64,000 nt of DNA, from assembly GCF_032854445.1 (NCBI RefSeq), contig NC_088295.1, positions 47,729,385-47,793,384 of the forward strand, given 5' to 3'. The notes beneath the pieces are model-generated. The model was not told the DNA's origin, made no database searches, and saw only the letters and a list, made by a program, of their open reading frames with translations. Position numbers and translations under genes: made by a program. This DNA comes from Liolophura sinensis (Eukaryota; Mollusca; Polyplacophora; Chitonida; Chitonidae). This document shows, piece by piece, positions 32,801-44,214 of the stretch; position 1 is the stretch's first letter; each line of letters begins with the position of its first letter.

Positions 32801-34124
32801 TGCTTGCTTTGTGTTAGTTAAAACTTATTTATTTATTATGTAAAATAAACAACAAAGGCATTTACTCTTTTGGTAATGCAGAACAATTTCCTTTCTAGGA
32901 ACTTGACAGCACAGCTAGTTCGTATTTCATCACACCCGACAGGACCCAGTGGTTTGACTTTACTTATCCAACAGACTTCAATAGGGTACACATATACTAC
33001 AGGCTTCCGCAAGAGATGGATCTTCGATGGCGGCTTTTGATTGACCTGCTGTCTTGGCCTGCCCTCATCCTGACAGTCTTGTCGTTGTTATGCACCGCCT
33101 TCGTGCCGCAGATCTTCTACAGCGTACGAAATGTTCAGGGATTAACGTGCAGTGCGGAAGGATGTAGAGGGAGAGTTTGTGATATGATATGGTTCTTGTT
33201 TGGGAATCTGTTCAAACAAGGTGAGCGTATGGGGTGAAGGAATTCAGTTTATCTCTGGAATCGGATTCACCAAACCATTTTAACGTCACGTGCATGTACA
33301 TATAAATTCCATGGCGACTAACTGTCGACAAGGCTGGTTGCCATGGTAATTATGTACATGTAAATGTACGAGTGCTTCTTTCATCCAACCCCAGGGTCCG
33401 GTTTTAAGAAACTCTTTAAATTTTAAATGATGCAAAGGTGTTTTTGCTGAAGCAGCATAATACCACACGTATGTAGTGCTTAAGTTTTTTTGGAGAAACT
33501 CTCCTGACCTAAGCAATTTTACTGAAGTTAGGGAGTTTCGTAAAACCTAGCCTTGACGTTCAAAGACCAAAAGACCAATATATTCCCATTACATTCCACT
33601 CCTTTAGCAAAATTCTGGACATCAGCTTGCACTACTCTCTTTTAATTCTGGATTTATTCCGTTCTCACTGGAAGGTGAACTGGTTTGGGTCAACTGACTC
33701 AAATGTTTGACTTATAAAACTGGGCTAATTCATCTCAGGAAAGAGAATCATATGACCAGATCAGATGAGTCATGCATCTCAACTGATTATATTACTGACT
33801 CGCTTGGTTAGTCGGACTTGGTTAGCTGATCTAATCATATTGCCCTGAGTTTTATGAGTTGAATTAGAGCAATTGTATAACTTAGATTTCTGAGTCGTCT
33901 GACCCAAACTTTTCTCTCAGTATATGAATTGTAAATTTTATATCAGGTATATTAAGTTGATCAGTTAAGTCTTGGATGTATAGACTGTAGAATGTTTTCT
34001 ACCCACGACTCTGCCAGCTTTCCCCTGAAACACGACGTAATAATCATTAAACAAATCAATGAAGAGGTAGATCCAGTCCTACAATTAACTAAATTAGAGT
34101 ATGAAATATTTTAAAGCCTTTTTC

Positions 34125-34198
<74 letters not shown>

Positions 34199-36911
34199 GT
34201 ATATATATATATATATGCCTATTCATAGTTTTGAAGTTATGTCATAGCTGTGCCCTGAACCAATCATAAGCACACTATTAGTCACGTGACTATAGTGCTA
34301 GAGGTGAAAACAAATCGAATTTAACTCAGGCGAAATAGGTCTTGAATAAGATTTTAGCGTGAATAATGAAAAATATATCTGCTTTTAGACAAGAATTTTT
34401 CTCTGGAAAAGTAATTAGAATATGCCTAACCATCTAATATGATAGTTTCTTTTTCCCGCAGTACTTTAAACTTGAGAAATCGGCAAAAATCGGCATTTCG
34501 CCCATTTAGCTCCATGTTATTTATCACCTATGGATACTCAAAGCTATGAATGTATGTGTACATATGTTTTTAGGTCAAGTAATGAGTCACGAAGCACAGA
34601 AAGATTTCTCTGTACGACTGGTTCTATCAGCTTGGTGTGTCTTCTGCCTGGTGCTCAGCATTACCTTCACGGCTTATCTCGTCCCCGCTTTGGGTTTCGT
34701 CAAACAGCCCATTTTGTTTCATTCCATCGGAGATCTTCTCAACCATGGCGAGTATAAATGGGGTGTTTGGAGCGACGAGAGTTACTGCTTTTCGCTTCTC
34801 AAGGTATGGTTTTAAGGCAGGTGCGAATGGATCAAACCAAATGTGCAGGAAACATTTTCCTCATTTACAGATGCTATACAGATACAGAGAGATATGGTCG
34901 TCACATTCGATTATTTTTGAGATATTCTGTTGCTATCTACAGTTGTTGTTCTTCTTTCAGTTTTTTGGCTTCCTCTCCTGCCGTACCTGGGCTCTTCCCG
35001 GTTTCCACCCACCATAATGCTGGCCGCCGTCGTATAAGTGAAATATTCTTGAGTACGGCGTGTACCAATCAAAAATAAAACAAATCTTTCAGTCTATAGG
35101 ACACTCCAGGGCTCAGTTCCGATCCCTGGACAGGGGCTTCTGGATTCCCTCTTGATGACAATATGCGGTTGATCGTGTTTGTTGGATCATTCGCGGTGTT
35201 CCGCTTAATCCGGGGCTTGATGCTTTAATGAACAGTTATTGTGTTTGTATTCGACCTGGAAATTATTCCCGAACAAGGAGTTTGAAATTTGAATTTGGAT
35301 ATCATGCCTACAATATCTTTTCTGTGTTCCATGCATTGCTGAAAACTGTTGACGACTTCCCTGTGACACGTTATCTACTTTATAAAATATTTATATGTTA
35401 CTACTTGCATATTCCTTTCGGAACTGGTGTTTTAGGTTGTTTTGGAACCCTTTTATGCTGTTATCGAGGTCTGTTGTTTACGAGTGGTATACGAATGTCG
35501 GACTTGAGGCTTAGATTCTACCAATTTATCGTGCAAATCTGTATGTCACATGTAAAAAAGATTCTTGGTAAATTGACAAAGTTCTGTGATTTACCTTGCC
35601 TACTCTGTTTTTTTTTATCCATAAAACTGACCTCCGTGCATACTATAAGAATACAAAATATGCTTTTCAACATGAAATTACAAATAATGAATAAATAAAT
35701 AAATAAATAAATAAATAATCTATACCTATGCATTTATCTTTTTTTCAGAGATCCTCCGCCCCCGAATTTCAAGAATTGTATCGCGGTATAATTGATTTTA
35801 ACAAGTCAGACAGCGAAGTGCTGAGTGCGAATGTAGAGGTTCACAAACGAAAAATTCTGACTGAAAAATATGCTTTCATCTCCACATCTATGAGCATGGA
35901 GTCGTTCGTTGCTGAACATTGCGACGTCGTACGCGTCGACAAATTGGCTGAACTTCCATTTGCTTTTCCGCTGCCGAAAGGCTCAGCCTTTACACCTTTT
36001 ATCTCAAAATGGTGAGACACAGAAAAGGTTACAGTAAAATAATTAATAGTGCTTTTTTGTCTAATTATAAATTTGAAATTGGCAATGAATGAGAAAACAT
36101 AAGTATCCAGACTGGTTCAAAACTTGATAGTATGTATACGATATAAGAATTTCAAAAATGTGGTACTATACTTTTAGTGCCTGATCAGGCGCTTTAGTGT
36201 GTGATAGATTCTTTGGAGTCTCAATCTGCAGGATACATACTTAATTTAGTCTTACAATCTGACACCCGTCAAAAGTAGAATGTATACAGGTCCTTCTATG
36301 CAGAAAGAATTTTCACTGGCCAATTAAGTCGACGATAATTAACCAAAATTAAAAGCATGTCTTTCGGGCCCTCTCTCCCGCCTTCCAAATGGGCAATAAG
36401 GAGAGTTTGCTTAGTGAAAACGCAGAAAAAAAATCATTTTGCTCCGAAATTTTAGAACATCCCCCAAAATTTAATGCGATCATGTTCTCAGGCATATACT
36501 TTTCTATATTTCTGTATGAAAGTCTGTATGGACGCCTTGTGTATATGGAAGCCTTTTGTATGGAAGCCTCCATTGTGAAGCGTACCACTCATATAGTTCT
36601 CTCTGCACAGTATTTCACCGGTATTTCATTTCATTTGTTTTATTTTCTGCCCTAGGATAAGAAACTTCCACGAAAACGGACAGATTGAGCGATGGAAACG
36701 CAAATGGATTCCAAAGCGCAATTGTACAGTTGCAAAGACGAAGTCTGAAGTCTTAACCATGGTGGATGTGCAAAGTCTGTTTGTTGTTGTGGCTTCTGGC
36801 AGTGTGTTGTCTTTGATTGTGCTAATGTTTGAGCAGATTTCCTTCCGCTTCCTGAAGCGGAGAGACCTTAAGAAAACGAAGAAATATGTAACATGCCAAC
36901 GAACCCTTTGA
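26855..36911 (+). CDS. Ionotropic glutamate receptor-like subunit, gene B (11 exons, one in-frame TGA)
   Basis: Exons: 26855-26933, 27561-27689, 28433-28614, 29156-29275, 30814-31014, 31810-31913, 32425-32494, 32899-33220, 34574-34803, 35749-36011 and 36656-36911; 652 codons including the stop. Residues 1-14 form a signal peptide; 27-170 a short amino-terminal domain (LNWTSLSFYTES; ERLHIIVCPLECAERI); about 228-320 lobe S1 (FRIGAAEWYPYI, GLGIDVFEEMAKYLN, ITPDRTQWFDFTYP); 341-368 M1; 391-403 the pore loop (MIWFLFGNLFKQG); 414-442 M3; 480-600 lobe S2 with cysteines 537 and 590; 604-626 M4; then a basic tail. Arg310 matches the ligand-carboxylate arginine, but Thr525 replaces the acidic amine contact. 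Lys401 sits at the Q/R site, and M3 reads TFTAYLVPAL in place of SYTANLAAF. Codon 142 is TGA (29189-29191). Divergent receptor of the glutamate/IR type, ligand unknown. Confidence 0.83.
27115..27310. repeat. Dispersed repeat, member 2 (permuted)
   Basis: Located in receptor intron 1. It contains the same two blocks as 16130-16320 but in swapped order: first TAACTGTTCATG ... AAGCAGGATTAGGTT ... GCAGTGATG, then CGACGACAGT ... GGCCACACGTAACC. Unit 2 copy at about 62475-62670. Confidence 0.5.
27858..28192 (-). mobile_element. tRNA-derived SINE on the minus strand in receptor intron 2, unit 1
   Basis: Read on the minus strand, the head begins near 28192 with GGCCCCAATAGCTCAGCTGG then TAGAGCGTCCGCTTCGGGTC, and a B-box-like GGTTCGGGTC follows. 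That is a good tRNA D-arm/anticodon-arm/T-arm likeness. The 3' end reads GTATGACGTTAAACCCAAAG. It is a different family from the SINE at 3612. Sitting antisense in an intron, it is unlikely to affect coding. Confidence 0.8.
29276..30813 (+). other. Receptor gene B intron 4; tandem repeat and A-rich run, no secure exon
   Basis: It holds an A-rich run at 30001-30021 and a three-unit tandem repeat (30170-30505). A tempting acceptor at about 29342 opens a short frame that soon stops and does not resemble receptor sequence. This interval has no counterpart inside the window. Confidence 0.5.
30170..30505. repeat. Diverged tandem repeat, about 155-170 bp period, in receptor intron
   Basis: Units start at about 30170 (TGTATCTCCAATTGTTT), 30325 (TGTAACTCCAACAGTTT) and 30495 (TACAACTGTTTTCC, partial). 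Shared later blocks are ATACATAGATA-ACAGA, TCACATTTG, CCATTTTT and ATAAATAGA-ATGATTT-GTG-CCGG. The GTGTCCGGACT-CAACT type of unit is, as I recall, common in invertebrate genomes. Confidence 0.65.
31546..31711 (+). mobile_element. 5'-truncated SINE in receptor gene B intron 5
   Basis: Core GGTAGGTCTGCCAGCAACCT, GCGGATGGTCGTGGGTTTCC, then CATAATGCTGGCCGCCGTCG, GAGTACGGCGTAAAACACC and a (AAAT)n tail. The tRNA head is absent. The best-preserved SINE tail in the window. Confidence 0.8.
33682..33911. mobile_element. Long foldback MITE in receptor gene B intron 8
   Basis: GTTTGGGTCAACTGACTC at the left matches, on the opposite strand, GTTTGGGTCAGACGACTC at the right end. The inverted similarity continues inward for about 100 bp per side (CTAATTCA-CTCA, CATATGA-AGATCAG), so nearly the whole element is an imperfect hairpin. 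It sits in the intron between the pore-loop exon and the M3 exon. Confidence 0.7.
34130..34216. repeat. Interrupted (TA)n microsatellite in receptor gene B intron 8
   Basis: About 66 bp of TA, a CTGT interruption, then a further 16 bp of TA. Confidence 0.95.
34966..35080 (+). mobile_element. SINE core/tail fragment in receptor gene B intron 9
   Basis: CTTCCTCTCCTGCCGTACCT then CCCACCATAATGCTGGCCGC, GTATAAGTGAAATATTC and GAGTACGGCGTGTACCAATC. Head and first part of the core are missing. Confidence 0.75.
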
Positions 36912-38914
36912 GTTTGTGAGTCGTATGTAAGATAAAATTAAGAACTACACAGTCATTCTTCCCCATATTTTACCGGAAATTAATATGTGACGTTTAGCGA
37001 ATAATTTTTTTTGTCTATAATCAGCTATTTCTTCGACGCTTGTTGTCTTGAGTGTAACGTCTGAACAATACGAAATGAGACTGAAACCGAATCTAATGTT
37101 TATTTAAAATTATTGAATAGCTTTCACGATATATATGTTTCATTCTCTGTTTTGCTTCCCGACCAGCACATTCTATGTGTAATATACTATAGTACATTAG
37201 CCTTCAGAAGCACTAAAGTATATTAGGAAACATCATTTTATGTAACAACACGGTGTATGAGGAAATATAAAATCCTCAAACAAGGCTGTGCATTGTTGGT
37301 TCCGCTTTCCATGGAAATGTTCAGTGTTTGCCGTCAATACTTGCATGTCGGTATTGTGTCTCGCAAGAGAGTGCGATACCTTTGATGACATTCTGTCAAT
37401 ATTTGAAACCAGCACAAACATATGCGAGTGCTGTTTGTTTTACGTTATTATCACATCTGTAAATCTTTTGTAAACGTGTATGTCCGGGTTGTGTTTTCGA
37501 CAAAAACACCAGTAGTGGGCTTTTTTTTTTTGCCATGTAATGAAGATCGGCTCAACGTATATTCGAGAAAACCGTCAACTATTGCTTTTCCGTTGTAATA
37601 AAACGGTTTCCTGGTTCAAACATGTTATTCTCTCCTCGACACACTAAAAACATTCATCTGTTAATTTTAACAGAAAGTCTGTTGTCTTGAGTGATGCTAG
37701 AATGCATTCCGTTTTGCAGAAGATTGTTCTGTTAGTTACAACATATATGTAGCTTAATTTAACATAAAAATTCTATTAGACTAACAGAGTATTATGTCAT
37801 AATAACAAAATACATTCTAGCATCACAATTTCTGTTAAAATTAACAGATACATTTTTTGCAATGTGTTGCTAAAATATACCGCCGAAGCGACGTTAGAAC
37901 ATGATCATTCATTTATTCCTTCATGCTAAAAAAATGGTCTTGTTAAACGTCAGCATTGTCCTTTCTTGACATGGCTAACCTTGACAGAGGAGATTCTTAG
38001 GAGGTCATGAGATGTGCCATACCAGACACACCAAAAACATTGGCGTCACTCGTACCTCACGCACACATGATTAAAGGGCAAACCACAGTTCTGGTGACGA
38101 TAACATGACGGCGCGTTCCACTGACTTTCACAATGTGTGTAATTTTGTTTATTTTATGCTGTGGTTGCATATAGCGGTTATGCAACATTACAAAGTTTAA
38201 ACTTAATGTTTTTTAAACTTCATGTGGGAAGATTTCCACAGCTTTAGTTTTTCTTTTTTTTTTTTTTTTTACATTATTACCTCTTTAGTTCAGGACCTGT
38301 AACATGCCTGTTAAATGCTGATTTGTCATTACTTTTATAGTACCATACATTGCATTATCCTTTACTCCAATTGCTAACGTTTCTAGAATGGGCTATTAAC
38401 CAAGAATTGTTGGATTCATGTTAGACTTAAGTACAAATTTGTTTCCTTTTGTTTTGTTTTTTCCTAGGCAACATTGTCATTTCCTTCTCTCTCTGAGCAG
38501 CATCGGTCTGTCAAAGACATATAGTTTTATTCTTGGTCATAGTGCAGAGTTCAAATAAACCTGTTTCAACAATCTAAAATAATTTCGACTTTGGATCAGA
38601 TTTATGTTTGGTTAAAGAATTATGTCTAAGATTTGCTTTGTGGGTTTGCTCCTGTAAATAGTTCAGACGATCATCAGCGTGGAGTCTGGCTGATTGACGG
38701 CTGTAATGCCCGCCTTAGGACTGTGGGCGGACCAAGAAGACTACTGTCTTTTTTTCAGTATATATTTATATTTGATAATCAGTATATATTTATCTTTCAA
38801 TGATTCAGAACGAATGCTTCACTACAAATCTCTTGTAAGGATTCAGGCTCTAAGGCTCAGTTCTGATATTAATAGTAATTATACAAGTAGTACCAGATAC
38901 TATCTATAGTATAC
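36912..38914. other. 3' UTR and spacer of receptor gene B; no further gene seen
   Basis: Equivalent of 1609-3611, with the same AATAAA signals (about 37597 and 38554) and MITE. A few scattered substitutions only. Confidence 0.6.
37641..37869. mobile_element. MITE-like foldback element, unit 2 copy
   Basis: Same element and position within the repeat unit as 2338-2566, with one obvious interior substitution (ATGCCATAAT to ATGTCATAAT). It was inherited by duplication, not inserted independently. Confidence 0.75.
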
Positions 38915-39135
38915 ATGGCTCAGTTGGTTAGCGCGCTTGCGCAGCGTAATGACTCAGGAGTCTCTCACCAATGCGGTTGCTGTGAGTTCAAGTCCAGCTC
39001 ATGCTGGTTTCCTCTCCGGCCGTACGTGGGAAGGTCTGTTAGCAACCTGCGGATGATCGTGGGTTTCCCCGGGCTATGCCCGGTTCCCACCCACCATAAT
39101 GCTGACCGCCGTCGTATAAGTGAAATATTACCATA
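38915..39135 (+). mobile_element. tRNA-derived SINE, unit 2 copy
   Basis: Duplicate of the SINE at 3612-3832 with the same head, core and tail; I see no differences inside it. Confidence 0.85.
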
Positions 39136-39484
39136 GCTGTTTGGCGTAGTCCAAAATAGCTTATGTTGTCGAAGGGAGATAACTGTTGTATCTGAATGAA
39201 ATTAGAGGTATTCCCCTTGTTCCGTAGCAGAACTGAGAGTTATGACCATTGTCAATATACCGAAAGGCTTTCAATGCGTAAGTCCTTTTCTAAATGAACG
39301 AACAGGGATAGGGTTGTGTGTTAAATTAGGGGATATTATCTCCAGAAATATGACAGTGTTTACCAAAATCTCCAAATAATAAAGTATTGTTTACAAAGCA
39401 TGGTTACCGTTCTGTCGTTGTAAGAGAAAAAATTTAACGGATGGGTTCTGAAAGGTTATGAATTTGGTGGATAAGTTTTGATTT

Positions 39485-42400
39485 ATGTCATATCTTGCAG
39501 TTCAGCAACATGTTAGGCAAAATGGCGGACCATGTTTTCACGTACTCTTTCTGTGTGTGAGAAGTTGTAAGTTGTTAATTGTGAGGTATAAAATTGCATG
39601 TTGGGTCAGGAGAATGCCGAAATCCAAAAGCAAATCGAAGAGTGCAGCTCCCTCGGGTTCTGTTGCGTCCAAAAGACGTAAAGCACCCCACCCCAGTGTG
39701 AAGGAAGTCACGATGATGTAGGCCTAGTGGATCATGGACAGGAAACATCCTGTTATGATGGGATGGTCCAGAGGGACATATGTCAAAGTTTATGCCAAAC
39801 TGCCAGTCCCACCCAGGCCCCTGAGCTTGAAACAGGTGATACAAACAACCCTGTTAGTGTCATGTCCTGTAACGCACCTAGTTTGGGATTACATGTGTCG
39901 AATCAAACTAGACAAAAAATCATTGAGGGTCAATTTGTAGATTTGGCCGCTCTACTTCCGTCCAGCACGGACACACAAAATGAGAGGCGTTTGTCTTTAA
40001 ATGATAATGGTGAAATTGTCTCCAAGGAAGTCCAGTCCAAATCTATCGACACATTAGACAAATGGGTAGATGCTTTTCTCATTTACATGGATATTTATAT
40101 CAGTGCGCACCCAATAGCTACGCGTAGTATGCAGAAATACATTTACACAATTCGATTAAATGCAAAGAGGGAAGCTATAGTATGGAAAGAGTATGATGTA
40201 TAATACAGGCTAAGAAAGGGAGGTAACCCATCCACTTCGTGGGGAGAGGTTGACATTGAGCTGTGGCTTCTTTACATGGGTTCTAACAGTGGAAGAGCTG
40301 TTTCTCATACTTACAAGCAGGGCAGCAGTCAGAGCAAATGCTATGACTACAACTTAGAAGGCACATGTTTTAAGCATCCTTGTCAATATTTGCATTTGTG
40401 CATACGCTGTGGAGGTGACCATCCAATTTCAATGTGCAACATGCAAAAATCATTTCTCCCTCAGCAACAGCCCTTTCTTGGCGAAAGAAGGACTTCACTC
40501 CAGTTTCTCGCTAATACTAGACAAACATTCAACACAAACCGGTGCACCTATACCAACCCCAGAGCACGAAACCCATCCCACACCCCCAGATATATGGGCT
40601 TTAGGCCGAACCCCAGTCAACCTGGAGGCTTTAGGTAAACATCTAGCATTGTATCCTGATAGAGAAGCAGCTCGATCACTTTCTGAGGGGTTTCGTTTCG
40701 GCTTTCGTTTACATTATCATGGCCCTCGGCTTTTTACAGAATCGAGAAACCTCATTTGAGCTCTTGAACATGAGTCTGAATTATGGGAAAAGATGCAGAA
40801 AGAGGTAAACTTGGGTAGAATATCTGGGCCTTTCTCGCAGCGTCCGATATCAAACTTGAGAGTGTCTCCAATTGGGTTGATTCCTAAATCGGACGGGGGC
40901 TGGAGGCTCATTACTCACCTTTCATTTCCATCTTCAGACAGTGTTAATAATTTTATAGATCCAGAAATGTGTTCTGTAAATTACACATTTGACAAGGTTT
41001 TAGAAATGATAGCTGGGTTAGGTTGTGGGGAACAGATTGGTAAAATGGATGTCAAATCTGCCTTTAGGTTACTACCCGTTTATCCGGGAGATTTTGATTT
41101 ACTCGGCACGAAGTTCCAGGGTAACTATTTCATCGACAAATGTTTGCCAATGGGTGGTGCCATTTCGTGTCGGGTTTTTGAAATATTTTCATCTTTCTTA
41201 CACTGGCTAACGGCACATACCACAAAATGAAAACACCATTGATCACTACCTAGATGATTTTATTTTTGCTGGAGCTGCAGGTACGAATATATGTGAAAAT
41301 ATCATGTCAACATTTGAAAGACTGTGTTCTGAATTAGGAGTCCCTTTAGCTTCCGAAAAGACAGTTAGTCCTTCAACAACTTTCACATTTCCTTGGGTTC
41401 GAAATTGACACTGTTCAAATGCTTGTGCGAATTCCTGCCAAACAAACGTGAGGAATTGTCAAGCCTTTTGGGTGAATTTTTAACTCGTAAGAAAGTAACC
41501 TTACGTGAAATGCAAAGAAACTAAATTTCTTTTGCAAAGCCATTCGGCCAGGTAGAGCATTCATTAGACGTTTTCATGACGCCACAAGTCGAGTGAGTAA
41601 ACTACCATTTTATTCGAACTGGCGAAGAGTTTCGTTCCGACATGCAGATGTGGTCACATTTTCTGGACCACTTTAATAGAACAGTGTATTTTTCGAGTGA
41701 TGTTTGGTCGTCTGAATCGGTTCTGAAATTGTATACTGACAGTGCCGGGTCTACTGAATTAGGATGTGGGGCAATTTTTCATGAAGACTGGGTATTTTAC
41801 CCATGGCCAGCTGCTTGGGCTGAGATGGAAGTTACGTGTGATATAACTTTTCTCGAACTCGTCCCAGTCATTTTAGCTATTATGATATGGGGTAGCAAGT
41901 TATCGAACAAGAAGGTGCTGCTAAATATCGATAACGAAGCCCTGGTTGTAATCCTGAACAGACAAACATCTAAATCTAGACGTGTCATGGGGCTAGTAAG
42001 GCCCTTTGTTCTGAATACAATGCTTCACAACATAACATTTAAAGAGGTGCATATTGCTGGTCAAGTTAATTTAACGGCCGACGCAATTTCTCCTAAACAG
42101 TGGGACAGATTCAGAGAAGTGTCCCCTTCAGCCCATGTATCACCAGAGCCGGTCCAAGTCGAGTTCCATACTCCGATCTCCAGCATGAAGTTGACAGACT
42201 CCTCCGAGCAGCAGTCTCAAAAAATTCACACGCAACCCAAAGAACTGGTTTAGCTTCTTATTTTCAATTTTGTGTACAAGTAGACATCCAAAATGTTTGG
42301 CCTCAGTTCAGCCGCAGTTCATTGTTTCATACATAGCTCATTTGTTAATACGAGGTCTAACTTACTCTACAGGAAGGTCGTACTTATCTGCGGTCTCGTA

Positions 42401-42500
42401 CAGATGTAAGTTAGAAGGGCAAGTTGATTACACATCAGATTTTGTGGTCTCCAAATTAATGCAGGGAATGAAACGTATAATAATAATAAACGTATTCTGA
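39485..42500 (+). mobile_element. Degenerate DIRS-like retrotransposon, unit 2 copy
   Basis: Duplicate of the element at 4182-7195: gag zinc fingers at 39727-40638, RT blocks at 40573-41438 with YLDDF near 41247, RNase H at 41642-42253 and recombinase N-terminus at 42100-42500. It shares the same stops and frameshifts, proving it was dead before the duplication. One further frame change lies near 42302 in the recombinase part. A SINE tail again follows (about 42494-42550). Confidence 0.85.
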
Positions 42501-42838
42501 GATAATCTGGAGTACGTCGTAAAACACATGTCAAATAAGTAAATAAATATCTATAGTATATATTGTCTATTAAATAGTCAGTGTTATCAATATTGCACTG
42601 CTTGATTATTTAGAATGAAATAAATCTAAAAAAAAGTAAGGCTCATCAGATGGATAGGTGAAAACTAGGTATACAAATACTTTCATTTATTTATTTATTT
42701 ATTTTTTTTTTTTTAGATTTTTTGGAGGAGAGTTAAATACAACCAAATGTTTGAATTCTATGTACAGTGAGTTTTATGAACCATAGGCAATTAACGGCAT
42801 GTTGTTCAGGTAATCTGATGTCAAAAGAAGTTTTCTAG

Positions 42839-42841
<3 letters not shown>

Positions 42842-42914
<73 letters not shown>
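42842..42914. repeat. (TA)n microsatellite, unit 2
   Basis: Counterpart of the run at 7534-7611 with a different length; useful as a marker to tell the two units apart. Confidence 0.95.
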
Positions 42915-42918
<4 letters not shown>

Positions 42919-43526
42919 GGATTGTTTTGTCTGTGGGCTGTAGGACATGTTTTCTGTAATTTCTGAAAAATATCTTGTGAAAGCTAATTGTGGGGGATCT
43001 TTACACTCACAGCGGTGCATATTTTTGATTTATCAAAAAAAAAGCTTGTCCATGTGTCTGTTGGACCATAGTGTGTCATTTTGTAATTGCTTTTCGTTTG
43101 TGCATGTATTACAGGCGTTGTTGCCCAACTCACAGGTCAAAATATTTATTTTGACTTATTTACTGGACTTGCCTGTTGGATAAACTTTTTTTCCCCAATG
43201 CTATACACAACTGGTCTGGACTACCACAGTTAGTCTACCTTTGCTGCCCGCACACAAACTTAACCCTTGTCACAATAAGGGAATATTTCTCCCGAGTACT
43301 GAAGTCTTATTTTCAGCCAAGAAAAAGATGTTTTTGAATTTAGAGGGTAATAGAATTTGGTTTTCACCCAGATATAATTCTTGAGGAGACTTTGCTAGGA
43401 TAATTCATAACCATTGAAATGAAATGTTTCATGATCGACAAAACCTTTCATCTTTGCCTGTTAAATCGGCTTCATACCATAACTAATTTTGTTCCAGTTA
43501 TTCTCATTGTGAATTTCTTTTTACAG

Positions 43527-44028
43527 ATCTTCCTAGTATTGGTGCCAGTCTTTCTGCAGCAGCATCTAAGGAACCACAGGCCACTGCAGCTGCAGGAGGT
43601 GGCGGAGGATGAGCACTAGACGCAGACGCTGACTTGGAAGCGAGGCTGGAGAATTTGAGAAAAAAAGTGATGATCAGGGGAGATAATACAGTGCTGTTTG
43701 TATATATTGGATTTCCCTGTACACATCATGACGGACAACAATGGGCTCTTTTGTATACTGTATAGTGACATCTACTTGTAAGTCATGCTGGACTACATAT
43801 GTTGTGTTAAAGGCAGAGGTACAGATGTACAGCAAAGCCTTACCTATAGTTCTGCTTCCTGGCTACGTGTGTAACCTTGTAACCCGTAATTCTCAGACAT
43901 GATTTTTATTCGCTTTTTAGCGGAATTCCGCTTTTTCTTTGTTCAGTTTCGATTAATTTACCTGTTTTCCGTTTTTTTTTCTGTGTAGTAACATTTTGTA
44001 AAGTTCCGATTTATTTCCTCAAAATAAA
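43527..44028 (+). pseudogene. Orphan 3'-terminal exon, unit 2 copy
   Basis: Same acceptor, short Ala/Gly-rich frame, stop and AATAAA (44023-44028) as in unit 1. It is nearly identical to that copy, with one extra A in an A run near 43662. Confidence 0.4.
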
Positions 44029-44214
44029 GTCGAAGATTCTGTCAATTTGCCGATGCATGGCTACCGAAATCTGGCATTGCCGGAAGTTATAATGTTATCT
44101 GAATGGAGTCTATTGTCTAGTCAGATCGTGTGTTTCATTAAGCCGAACTGTTTCAACCAATCGGGAACAAGATACCATTATTCGACGGCAGAAGCAGAGC
44201 CAGCCTGGTCAAAA

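Larger units (their letters stand above)
1..35303 (+). repeat. Tandem segmental duplication, unit 1 (full period)
   Basis: The sequence from base 1 restarts at 35304 in the same orientation and can be followed to the end of the window. The offset is 35303 at the start, about 35305 across the transposase gene, about 35407-35408 across gene X, and 35360 across the receptor's first exons; the changes come from small indels. Over the first 7 kb I see only a handful of substitutions. No target-site or transposon boundary marks the junction at 35303/35304, which is simply where the window start recurs, so the true duplication breakpoint is not identifiable here. Confidence 0.97.
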
